From the NCBI GenBank assembly GCA_037131165.1, contig JBAXRO010000006.1, positions 1 through 49,395 on the forward strand: a stretch of 49,395 bases of DNA, written 5' to 3'. Source of the DNA: WLNJ01 sp037131165 (lineage in GTDB: Bacteria > Actinomycetota > Thermoleophilia > Solirubrobacterales > Solirubrobacteraceae). Shown in pieces: positions 15,709 to 24,800 of this stretch; the first letter of the stretch is position 1, and every line of letters starts with the position of its first letter. The notes beneath the pieces are model-generated. The model was not told the origin of the DNA and did not search any database. It worked only from the letters and a program-made list of their open reading frames with translations. The position numbers and the translations under genes are program-made.

Positions 15709-18504
15709 ATGGGCAAGAGGGGGCTGGCCACATTCGGCATCTTGGTAACGGCTGCCGTTCTTCCCGCGTCGGGATCGGCCGCGACCCAGTCGGTCTCTCC
15801 GAAGTGCGACCTCGTTCGCTCGGCGCAGGCGGAATTCGGCTCGTGCGTGCTGGTGACCGCCTCCGTCTCCAAGGCCCCGAAAGTTGGTGAGACGGGCACC
15901 GTGACCGTCAAGTTCCGCGCCGCGACGGGTATCTCCGGCAATGCGAAGGTCAGGATCGAGGCGACTCCGAACATTGCGCTCAGGACCCTGCCTTCCGGCT
16001 TCAAGGCCTCGTCGGCCATGACCTCGAGCTTGGGGATGGTCGGCCAGCGGGCCACCTCGACCGTGACTCTTTCGTCGGGCGCGACAGCGACAAGGACCTT
16101 CACGTTCCGTCCGGCAGCGGCCGGTTACGGCAACGTCAGGGTGACCGCCGACAGCCCGGTGGACGTCACCGGCTCCGGCGGCAGCGCCGATGCGGTGTTC
16201 CTGACGTTCGATTCCAAGAGCGGCAAGGTCGGCCTTCCCGCCCGGCTCGACGGTTCGGCTCGCGTGCTGCCGAAGGGGACTCGGGTCACAGTCCCGCAGT
16301 ACTCGAAGCTCAACAAGGAAGCGCCCGGACTCACCGACGAGGAGATCCAGATCCGTGACGGCACCTGGCCAGACGGCGGCCAAGGGCAGGGCCAGCAGCT
16401 ACGAAGCTCGCGCGCATCGCGCCGCGCCCACTCTGCCGCGGCAGCATGCGTGACCGGCCGCATCGCGTTGCCCAACCTCACGATGGACTCGGGCCCGGGA
16501 GTTGCAGTGGCGGCGGAGAACATCCCGGTGCAGGCGTGGGATGCGAACAGTTCCGTCCTCCCGATCGGGGGCGCCGCCGACCTTCCGCTGGCCCTCGGCC
16601 GAACGGCGGCCGACGGGTCTTTCCGTCTCTGCTTCGACAACCGGGAGAGGGGCGTGTTCTTCGGAACCGGCAACGCCGATGTCTACGTCAAGTGGAAGCT
16701 CGACACAGCCAACTACATGGTCGGCAGCAGGCAGATGTTCGGCGACACGGAGATGGACGTCGGCAGCCCGTGGGAGTGGCGCACCGCCACCGTCGACGAC
16801 GCCCCCGCGGGCGATCGGGACCTAGGCATCCTGACCGTCAGCGACCCGCTCCAGGTCGGCGCGGTCCAGCTCTTCCAGATGGCCGGCAAGGCGTGGGCGC
16901 GCACACCCGGCCCCTGTTGGGATCAGGACGGCGGTTGTGACCGCAAGAAGATTGCTTGGTCGCCGGACTCACGAACTTGGCCTCATTACTCCCCCTTCCC
17001 GTACGCGACGATCCAACTCCCGTGGGAGGCCGCGTTCAGTGAGACGACCGTCTTCCACGAGCTTGGCCACGCTGTGATGGCGGACGTCTTCGACATCACG
17101 ACCGATGACATGCTCGCCGCGCTGGACAAGCTCTGCCCAAGCCCGCACAACGCGACGACGCCGGAGTCAGCCGCCTGCGCTTGGGCAGAGGGGTTCGCGA
17201 CTTGGTACGCGGACCACGTGCTCGATCATCCCGACGGCGGAGGCTTCAGCTACGCGAACGCTGCGAGGCGCCTGAACGAGGACCTCGAGCGCGCCAACTG
17301 GACTTGGGGAGTCGACCAAGGCTGGCTCGTCGGCGATCACGCCGAGCTGAGGGTCGCAAGCGCGCTGTGGGACATCGAGGACGGTCTCGGACAGCCGGAT
17401 CGCGACCCGTACGACGTGACCGACCGGCAGTTCGACCGAATCTGGACGGCTTTCCAGGCCGGCAAGTCTTGGAGCTTCAGGGAGTTCGTCGACCGGCTCG
17501 GCGACGCCGGACTGGGGCTGAACTACAGCTTGCTGTCGACTCTCTACGGGGCCACGATCGATTACGCCAACCCGTTCCGGGAGGACCTCTGGGTCAACAG
17601 GGTCATCTCGCTCGGGGAGGGCTCGACTAGCGGCTGGGGCTGGGGCGGCCCGCACGTCGTCGAGCCGAAATCCGACGAGGCGATCACGAGCGGGCATCGG
17701 TACCGCCTGGTCAGGCCGTTGACGAGCCCGGCCAGCACTCGCAGCTACGTGCTGGCCGTGCGGTCCAAGGGGCCGAGGTGGGCCGGGCCGCTGCTCGTCA
17801 ACTACAGCGTCAACGAGACGCTGCCGCGAGCGATCTCCGGCCAGCGGGGCGGCCCATACGGGTGGACGTGGTCGACCTTCTCGCTCGGAGCGAGGACCTT
17901 CTCCCCGCGCGACATGACGAGTGCGGCGACCGTGATCCCATCCTCGAGTTTCGACCGGTACGCGTACGCGATCCTGCCCTTCAACGGGTCGAACAGCCCC
18001 GAGTCGATGGCGCTGAGACCCGGCTACGAGATCGAGATGACTGACGTCGCTCCACTCGAGCGGTACGACGGCGGGGGTGCCGGCGACCCGCGCCTAGGGT
18101 CCGTGACCTACCCGAAGGGTGCGGTCGCGCGAGCGGGTTCGTTCCCGTTGACGGCCGGGAGGGCAATCAAGGTGCATTTGGCCGGATGCACCAGCTTGAA
18201 CGACCTCACGAACATTGGCCTGACGATGATGGACACGAACCCCGTCATCGCGAAGACGGCGAACCGCATGCAAGGTTGGATCGCCCCGCCCTCCGATGCG
18301 ACGTTCTACAGTCCACTGACCGGCGGCGCCGCAACATCGCTGCTCACTGTCAACCCGCGAGTGGCGACGATCCGCGGCACGAAGCAGAAGCTCGTGTGGT
18401 TCAGGCCGACAGTCACGACGACCGGTGTGCTGCTCCTGAGCCTGCCGGCGGACACGTCCACTTCGACCCGGACACGGTGCGTTCGGGTTGTTACTTCGGC
18501 CTAG
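15709..18504 (+). CDS. Secreted HExxH metalloprotease-like protein
   Basis: The product is about 931 residues and starts MGKRGLATFGILVTAAVLP, a Sec signal peptide cleaved near GSAAT; in-frame starts at 15694 and 15703 are alternatives. The first 200 residues contain a beta-rich segment (TVTVKFRAATG, ATRTFTFRPAAAGYG) like an adhesion or Big/CARDB-type module. A zinc-protease motif FHELGHAVM puts HELGH at 450-454, and E494 in AWAEGFATWYADH is a good third ligand, as in gluzincins. Ser/Cys-rich regions before the motif (CWDQDGGC) could form disulfides. The 400 residues after the active site have no family I recognise. It stands alone between two terminator-like hairpins. Protease activity is inferred from the motif only. 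Confidence 0.8.
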   Translation: MGKRGLATFGILVTAAVLPASGSAATQSVSPKCDLVRSAQAEFGSCVLVTASVSKAPKVGETGTVTVKFRAATGISGNAKVRIEATPNIALRTLPSGFKASSAMTSSLGMVGQRATSTVTLSSGATATRTFTFRPAAAGYGNVRVTADSPVDVTGSGGSADAVFLTFDSKSGKVGLPARLDGSARVLPKGTRVTVPQYSKLNKEAPGLTDEEIQIRDGTWPDGGQGQGQQLRSSRASRRAHSAAAACVTGRIALPNLTMDSGPGVAVAAENIPVQAWDANSSVLPIGGAADLPLALGRTAADGSFRLCFDNRERGVFFGTGNADVYVKWKLDTANYMVGSRQMFGDTEMDVGSPWEWRTATVDDAPAGDRDLGILTVSDPLQVGAVQLFQMAGKAWARTPGPCWDQDGGCDRKKIAWSPDSRTWPHYSPFPYATIQLPWEAAFSETTVFHELGHAVMADVFDITTDDMLAALDKLCPSPHNATTPESAACAWAEGFATWYADHVLDHPDGGGFSYANAARRLNEDLERANWTWGVDQGWLVGDHAELRVASALWDIEDGLGQPDRDPYDVTDRQFDRIWTAFQAGKSWSFREFVDRLGDAGLGLNYSLLSTLYGATIDYANPFREDLWVNRVISLGEGSTSGWGWGGPHVVEPKSDEAITSGHRYRLVRPLTSPASTRSYVLAVRSKGPRWAGPLLVNYSVNETLPRAISGQRGGPYGWTWSTFSLGARTFSPRDMTSAATVIPSSSFDRYAYAILPFNGSNSPESMALRPGYEIEMTDVAPLERYDGGGAGDPRLGSVTYPKGAVARAGSFPLTAGRAIKVHLAGCTSLNDLTNIGLTMMDTNPVIAKTANRMQGWIAPPSDATFYSPLTGGAATSLLTVNPRVATIRGTKQKLVWFRPTVTTTGVLLLSLPADTSTSTRTRCVRVVTSA

Positions 18505-18537
18505 GGCTTTACGAGCGCGAACTGATTAGGCGCCCCG

Positions 18538-18555
18538 AGCGCAGAAGGCTGCGCT
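18538..18555 (+). terminator. Small hairpin after the HExxH protein gene
   Basis: AGCGCAG-AAGG-CTGCGCT forms a 7-bp stem with a 4-nt loop 34 bp after the stop codon; no T-tract follows. Confidence 0.4.
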
Positions 18556-18831
18556 GCGGCGGCGGATGATCCGTAACTCATCCGGATAAGGTGACTTTCC
18601 GAGGAACCTTCAGCCAATCAGCAGGTTCCGGCTCCGTGCCAGATCGGCAGGAGAAGTCGCACAAGACAGCGCAAGGCCTTGAACGGCCAGCGCGCAGCCG
18701 TTACCTTTCCGAATGTACGCCCCAGATGAGCCTCTGGCCCCGGTCATGCTCGCTGGGGCTTCGTCTTGACTGGGCGCGGTCCGAAGGGCCGGCCCAATTT
18801 GTACCCCGGGCGCTACCGATCCCCTCGGGCC
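18556..18831. other. Intergenic stretch between the HExxH gene and the R-M island
   Basis: No open frame here looks coding and no tRNA-like fold was found. It contains a GCCCCAG...CTGGGGC inverted repeat with a long spacer (about 18720-18758), which might serve as a terminator for the endonuclease gene reading in from the right. It marks the left border of the R-M island; no integrase or direct repeat was seen. Confidence 0.4.
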
Positions 18832-20169
18832 TCAGCCGGACCACTCGGCTCGACGGCTCGCGAAATGCGAGTAGAGGACTGACAGATCTCCGAACCGGAT
18901 GCGGAACTGACTTCTCCGCTTCGGCTTCGGAGAATCGGTGCTCGCACGCTCAAGCTTGATACCGGGGTCGTATACGACCTCGCCCCAGGCCAGAGCATCG
19001 ATGAACTTGAGGAACTCAGTTCGCCGCCCAAGCCAAGCGGTCTCGGAGTACCGAAAGAAACGCCGTCCATTCGGTTCGACTTGAGTGAGCATCGGAATGT
19101 ACGCGGCGCTCGCATGCTTTCGCTGCCAGTGCCCGATTAGGTCTATGTAGGGCCACGCGGCGGCTACTGACCCTTTGGTGTCAACCAACTCGATCGCACC
19201 CGCTGCGATGTCGGTGATCTCTCCTCGTGACGTCCCCTTGCGTTGCTGGTAGCCCGTAAGTCGGAGTGTCAGCCCGGTTGATTCGACAGGAACCCCTGCC
19301 CTGTACTGGCCACCGACATTGAGCCTGTCAGGCCGGCCGCGCCTGTCTGCGTACCCGTAGCGCCTTATGAAGTCGACGACTCCCTGCTCGGCGTAAAGTC
19401 CGCCCTTCGGTTCGGGCGTGATGACCGTGACCATCTTCGCCTTTGCGGGCGCGTCGAGTTTCGAGACCGTCAGCGCCTTTAGCTCCCAGCCCAGGAAGTC
19501 AGCGTCGGCGGCCGAGTTGGCCGCGACACCGAGAGCCGCCTCGAGCGTGTGACCACCAGCATTCGCGGCATTGGTGTCGACCACGGTTCCGTCGGCTCTG
19601 AGCCGCTGTCCTGGGATGAACCCCCGGGCTGCGATTGCGCCGATTTGCGATAACAACAGATCTTCGTTGCCTAGCCGCATTTCCTGCCCAAGCTCAATTC
19701 GAACGAAGACGGAGACGAGCTCACCAGCGCCTGACATCTCAAGGTCTCGCAGCTCGGATGCCAGTGGATCATCAGCAGCAACAGCGAAACCAATGATCCG
19801 ACCTCCGGGAGCCACGCCCAGAACCAGCCTCCTACCTTCAGCCCTTCCGGAGAGTAGTTCGGTTGGTGCCGTTTCACAGCCTCTCAGGAACCCCGACATG
19901 CGTATCTCCGGGTACTGCGGATAGAGGATGAGCTGAGCCCCTGGCGCAGGCGCAATCCGACCGTCTCGATCAAGCCACCTAAGGTCGAGTGAGGCCTTGG
20001 CCCTTTTGCCGTCTGCCGTTACCTGTCCATAAGGAACGGAATTGATCGCCTCAAAGTTCCCACCGAGGTAGATCTGATTCTTCGAGTTGTCATTTGGCGC
20101 CAACGGCTTGACCAGAAGGTGAGTCACCCCAGACCGGCGCATGTGTTGCTCGAGAGATCTGAGATCCAT
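18832..20169 (-). CDS. Type II restriction endonuclease, MvaI/BcnI family, with extra N-terminal region
   Basis: The C-terminal half of this 445-residue protein matches the MvaI/BcnI family: GGHTLEAALGVAANS then DADFLGWELK, where D224, E229 and K231 reproduce the D-x4-E-x-K spacing of the MvaI active site, then VITPEPKGGLYAEQG. Family members cut within CCWGG (MvaI) or CCSGG (BcnI) as monomers. They are about 240 residues, so the first roughly 195 residues here are an additional region of unknown role (LVKPLAPNDNSKNQIYLG, VFVRIELGQEMRLGNEDLL). It lies 9 bp after vsr and in the same direction as the methyltransferase, forming a complete R-M set. Confidence 0.85.
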   Translation of the reverse strand: MDLRSLEQHMRRSGVTHLLVKPLAPNDNSKNQIYLGGNFEAINSVPYGQVTADGKRAKASLDLRWLDRDGRIAPAPGAQLILYPQYPEIRMSGFLRGCETAPTELLSGRAEGRRLVLGVAPGGRIIGFAVAADDPLASELRDLEMSGAGELVSVFVRIELGQEMRLGNEDLLLSQIGAIAARGFIPGQRLRADGTVVDTNAANAGGHTLEAALGVAANSAADADFLGWELKALTVSKLDAPAKAKMVTVITPEPKGGLYAEQGVVDFIRRYGYADRRGRPDRLNVGGQYRAGVPVESTGLTLRLTGYQQRKGTSRGEITDIAAGAIELVDTKGSVAAAWPYIDLIGHWQRKHASAAYIPMLTQVEPNGRRFFRYSETAWLGRRTEFLKFIDALAWGEVVYDPGIKLERASTDSPKPKRRSQFRIRFGDLSVLYSHFASRRAEWSG

Positions 20170-20178
20170 CCGCTCACC

Positions 20179-20640
20179 CTATTGCGGAACCTCATCGCCC
20201 CCGCTCACTCCGCCCCACTTTTCACGAAGCCAGGCTTCGACCGAATCGATCGTATGTTCGGCAGTCGCAGGATCTCGATTACGAAGCGCACACTCCCAAA
20301 CAGTCAATACCCGCCACCCGTCCTCCGCAAGTTCACGCCTGACGCGGCGGTCGCGTTCTACAGTCGCGGCCAACTTGTCGCTCCAGAATTCACGGTTGGA
20401 GGAAGGTTTCGTCGAAAGCGCACAACCATGGGAATGCCAAAAGCAGCCGTTCACGAAGACGACCGCGCGCCAACGCGCAAGGACGATGTCGGGGGTACCG
20501 GGCATGCCTCGCCGGTTAACGCGGAAGCGGAATCCACGGCGGTGCAAAGCGCTCCTCACCTGGAGCTCGATCGCAGTGTCCTTCCCGCGAATGCGGGACA
20601 TGACCCGGCTACGCTGCTGTGGCGAGACTGTGTCGGTCAC
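20179..20640 (-). CDS. vsr: Very short patch repair endonuclease Vsr
   Basis: The start is taken as GTG 20640, giving MTDTVSPQQRSRVMSRIRGKD as is usual for the family; ATG 20667 would add nine residues. The protein (about 153 residues) carries RGMPGTPDIVLARWRAVVFVNGCFWHSHGC, with the catalytic Asp in PD and the zinc/active-site FWH segment, plus WRVLTVWECAL. Vsr nicks next to T in T:G mismatches created when 5-methylcytosine deaminates, so it protects the sites methylated by the neighbouring enzyme. It overlaps the methyltransferase end by about 32 bp. Confidence 0.93.
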   Translation of the reverse strand: MTDTVSPQQRSRVMSRIRGKDTAIELQVRSALHRRGFRFRVNRRGMPGTPDIVLARWRAVVFVNGCFWHSHGCALSTKPSSNREFWSDKLAATVERDRRVRRELAEDGWRVLTVWECALRNRDPATAEHTIDSVEAWLREKWGGVSGGDEVPQ

Positions 20641-21694
20641 TGCAACCGACCGTAGCTGGCTCGCCATGTAGGGCCCTGTCGATCTCGGTCCGCATCAGTT
20701 CAGCGACGGCCGTCACGACCTGCGGGACCACTGCGTTGCCGAACTGCCTGTAGGCCTGGGTGTCAGAGACCGGAATCACCCAGTCCCTCCGCCCCGGCTG
20801 ATCAAACCCCATAAGGCGCGCACATTCGCGAGGCGTTAGCCGTCGCGGGCGTCGTCGTGCTTGGCGGATGAGGATCTCTGAACCGTCCTTGTAGTAGCGA
20901 GCTGAGATAGTCCTCGAAGTGTCGTCAGGCCCGACCAAGCCGAAGCCAAAACCGTTGCCAGCCGCTTTGTGCTTGGCAGCGTAGCCCTGGAGGTAGCTCC
21001 ACAGCTTGGGGGTAAGCGTGTACTTCGCCGAGACCTTGGCATCCGGGCCCTCGGTGAAGGGAGCCTCGACGGGCTCGGAACCATCCTCAGGATGGAGAAT
21101 CGCTCGAAGCTTGGGGCCATCCTCCACAGGGGGGACTTCAAGAGCCGAGAAGTCAAAGCCGCTAGGGTCGCGAAACCCGATTAGGAAGATCCGTTCCCGG
21201 TGTTGGGGAACCCACGACTTGGCGTCGATTATCCGCCACTGGAGCGAGTAGCCGAGGTCCTCGGTCAAAACCTTGGTGATGACTTCGAAGGTCCTGCCCT
21301 TGTCGTGACTGCGCAGGTTCTTCACATTCTCGAGCAGGAAAGCTGCGGGTCGCTTCTCGTCGATGATCCGCGCGACATCGAAGAACAGTGTCCCTTGAGT
21401 CTCGTCGGCAAATCCATGCTTGCGTCCCAAGGCGTTCTTCTTGGAGACACCCGCGATCGAGAAGGGCTGACAGGGGAAACCCGCGGCTAGCACGTCGTGA
21501 TCAGGAATCTCTACCGCCGGAATAGCCTGAATATCCCCCGAAATCAGCTCGTCACCAAAGTTGGCTCGATACGTGTCTTGGGCCTTCTGATTCCACTCGC
21601 TGGTGAAGACGCACTCGCCTCCGATTGACTCGAAGCCCAGCCGCATGCCGCCGATCCCAGCGAAGAGATCAATGAATGTGAATCCCGAAGCCAC
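20609..21694 (-). CDS. dcm: DNA (cytosine-5-)-methyltransferase, Dcm-like
   Basis: From GTG 21694 the protein (361 residues) begins VASGFTFIDLFAGIGGMRLGF, motif I of C5 methyltransferases. It continues with AGFPCQPFSIAG (motif IV, catalytic Cys), ENVKNL (motif VI), QHRERIFLIGF (motif VIII), the RRLTPRECARLMGF region and QFGNAVVPQV (motif X). A longer frame up to 21802 exists but adds residues outside the fold. With Vsr and an MvaI/BcnI endonuclease next to it, the target is probably CCWGG or CCSGG; this is inferred from partners, as the target domain cannot be read directly. The island looks lower in G+C by eye than its neighbours, consistent with transfer. Confidence 0.93.
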   Translation of the reverse strand: MASGFTFIDLFAGIGGMRLGFESIGGECVFTSEWNQKAQDTYRANFGDELISGDIQAIPAVEIPDHDVLAAGFPCQPFSIAGVSKKNALGRKHGFADETQGTLFFDVARIIDEKRPAAFLLENVKNLRSHDKGRTFEVITKVLTEDLGYSLQWRIIDAKSWVPQHRERIFLIGFRDPSGFDFSALEVPPVEDGPKLRAILHPEDGSEPVEAPFTEGPDAKVSAKYTLTPKLWSYLQGYAAKHKAAGNGFGFGLVGPDDTSRTISARYYKDGSEILIRQARRRPRRLTPRECARLMGFDQPGRRDWVIPVSDTQAYRQFGNAVVPQVVTAVAELMRTEIDRALHGEPATVGCSDRHSLATAA

Positions 21695-21833
21695 GCAGCC
21701 AGTTTGCCAGCCGCTTCGGATCCATCCCAAAGTCCCTGCAAAGCTCGGATCTGGCGATCTCCAATGCGAGGAACAGCCGGCCCCCACCACCACAACCTTC
21801 ACACCACCGTGTCAAGGTTCGGGTCTCCCTTGC

Positions 21834-21839
21834 TAGGCT
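21834..21839 (+). promoter_or_regulatory. -10-like hexamer of metH, leaderless spacing
   Basis: TAGGCT is followed by seven bases and ATG 21847; there is no Shine-Dalgarno sequence. The short divergent region to dcm leaves no room for a cobalamin riboswitch. Confidence 0.4.
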
Positions 21840-21846
21840 CGCTTGA

Positions 21847-24800
21847 ATGCGCGATTTCCTCAAGACGGTCAATGAAAAGGTCGTTGTCTTCGACGGCGGC
21901 ATGGGTGCGACTCTGGAGATGTTCGACCTCACCGAGGCCGACTACGGCGGGCTCGCCGGCAAGTGCCATGAGGCCCTGATCCTCCATCGCCCCGACGTGA
22001 TCGAGGGCGTGCACCGCTCGATGGTCGAGGCCGGTGCGATGGTCGTCGAGACCGACACCTTCCAGGCCTCCCGCATCAAGCTCGACGAATGGGGCCTCGG
22101 TGAGCACACTCTCGAGATCAACCGTCGCGCAGGCGAGATCGCCCGCAAGGCCGTCGGCGAGGACCTCTTCGTCGCAGGCTCGATCGGCCCGACCGGCTAC
22201 CTCCCCGCCTCCGACGACCCGACCCTCGGCGGCATCAGCTTCCGCGAGCTCCAAGTCGTCTTCGAGGAACAGGCCCGCGGCCTGATCGAAGGCGGAGTGG
22301 ACCTGATCATCATCGAGACGGCCCAGGACATCCTCGAGGTCAAGGCGGCGATCTTCGGCGCCCGCGAAGCCTTCGAGAACACCGGCACCACCCTGCCTCT
22401 GATGATCTCCGTCTCGCTGCTGCCCAACGGCGGCAAGATGCTGCTCGGCACCGACATCCGCTCGGTGCTCACGACCCTCAGCCACCTCGAGGTGGACGTG
22501 ATCGGCCTCAACTGCTCGACCGGCCCGGAGGACATGCGCGACGCGATCCGCTTCCTCGGGGAGCACTCCCCGATGCCCGTCCACTGCATCCCCAACGCCG
22601 GCCTCCCGCTCCAGGGCCCCGAGGGCGAGACGATCTTCCCCGAGGAGCCCGAGCCGCTCGCCAAGTCGCTGCGCGAGTTCGTCGAGCGCTACGGCGTCGG
22701 CATCGTCGGCGGCTGCTGCGGCACCACTCCCGAGCACATCGCTGCGATCAGCAAGGCCGTCGCCGATCTCAAGCCTGCTCCTCGCCCGACCACGCAGCCC
22801 GAGTTCGTCAGCTCGATGATCACCGCCAGCCAGCTCGTCCAGGACCCGACCCCCACCCTCGTCGGTGAGCGAGTCAACTCGCAGGGTTCACGCAAGGCCA
22901 AGGAACTGCTGCTCGCAGACGACTACGACGGGATCGTCCAGGTCGCCGAGGACCAAGTCGAAGGCGGAGCGCACGTGCTCGACGTCTGCGTCGCGCTCAC
23001 CGAACGCCAGGACGAAGCCGAACAGATGCGCGAGGTCGTGAAGCGCATCTCGCTCACCCAGCCCGCCCCGATCCAGATCGACTCGACCGAGCCGGACGTG
23101 ATCGAAGCTGCGCTCGAGCAGATCCCCGGCCGGGCGATCGTCAACTCCGTCAACCTCGAGGCCGGCCGCGACAAGATGGACCTTGTCGTCCCGATGTCCA
23201 AGCGCCACGGGGCAGCGGTGATCGCCCTGACGATCGACGAGGTCGGGATGGCCAAGACGGCTGAGCGCAAGCTCGAGGTCGCCAAGCGGATCCACGACAT
23301 CTGCTGCGGCGATCACGGCCTCGCACCGGAAGCGCTGATCTTTGACGCCCTGACCTTCACCCTCACCACTGGCGACGAGGAGTGGAAGCCCTCCGCTGTC
23401 GCGACCCTCGACGGCATCCGTGAGATCAAGGCGAACCTGCCCGGGGTCAAGACCTCGCTCGGCGTCTCGAACGTGAGCTTCGGCGTCGGCGAGCCTGCCC
23501 GCAAGGTGCTCAACAGTGTCTTCCTCCACCACGCCGTCGAAGCCGGACTCGACCTCGCGATGGTCAACCCGAACCACATCACCCCCTACGGCGAGATCAG
23601 CGAGGAAGAGCGCGAACTCGCCGACGACCTCGTCTTCAACCGCAGGGAAGACGCCCTCGAGAAGTTCATCGCGCACTTCGAGAGCAAGGGCGAGGAGGAG
23701 GCCGAGGAGGCAGCCAACCCGACCGAAGGCATGACCCCCGAGGAGGCCCTGCACTTCCACATCCTGCGCCGCAAGAAGGACGGGGTCGAGGACTGGATCG
23801 ACCAGTCGGTCGAGAAGATCGGCGCCGTCCCCACCCTCAATGGCGTGCTGCTGCCCGCGATGAAGGAAGTCGGCGACAAGTTCGGCGCCGGCGAGCTGAT
23901 CCTCCCGTTCGTCCTGCAGTCCGCCGAAGTGATGAAGAAGGCCGTCGCCCAGCTCGAGCACTACCTCGACCGGATCGAGGGCTACACGAAGGGCACGGTC
24001 GTGCTCGCGACCGTCTTCGGCGACGTACACGACATCGGCAAGTCGCTCGTCAACACGATCCTCACCAACAACGGCTACACCGTGATCGACCTCGGCAAGC
24101 AGGTGCCGATCCAGACGATCATCGAGGCAGCCAAGGAGCACGACGCAACGGCGATCGGCCTCTCCGCCCTGCTGGTCTCGACCAGCAAGCAGATGCCAGC
24201 CTGCATCGAGGAGCTCCACAGCCAAGGCCTCGACTACCCCGTGCTGATCGGTGGAGCCGCGATCAACCGTGACTTCGGTCGCCGCGTGCTCTACCCGTAC
24301 GGCAAGAAGTCCGACGAGATCTACGAGGCTGGCGTCTTCTACTGCAAGGACGCCTTCGTCGGCCTCGCCGTGATGGACCAGCTCGTCGACGAGGAACAGA
24401 AGCCCGCCCTGCTCCAGGACATCCGCGAGCAGGCTGAGACCTTCCGCAACAAGGCCGAAGTGGTGGACGACGGACCGCCCGTCACCGATGATTCGGTGCG
24501 GTCAGGCGTGGCCACCGACAATCCGGTCCCCGAACCGCCGTTCTGGGGCGTCCAGGAGATCGCGCCGTCGCTCGAAGAGCTCTTCCCCCACCTCGACCGC
24601 CACGTGCTCTTCAAGCTGCACTGGGGCGGACGCGGCAAGAAGGGCGAGGAGTGGCGCGAGCTCGTGGAGGGCGACTTCCAGCCGCGCCTCGAGCGCATGT
24701 GGGCCGAGCAGGACTGGATCGAGCCGAAGGGCCCGCTGGGCTACTTCCCCTGCTACTCCGAGGGCAACGAGCTCGTGATCCTCGACCCGGAAGACCGCGA

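Noticed and set aside
21807..21820. TTGACA on the minus strand as a -35 box for dcm
   Set aside because: No -10-like hexamer lies 16-18 bp downstream and the supported dcm start is more than 110 bp away.
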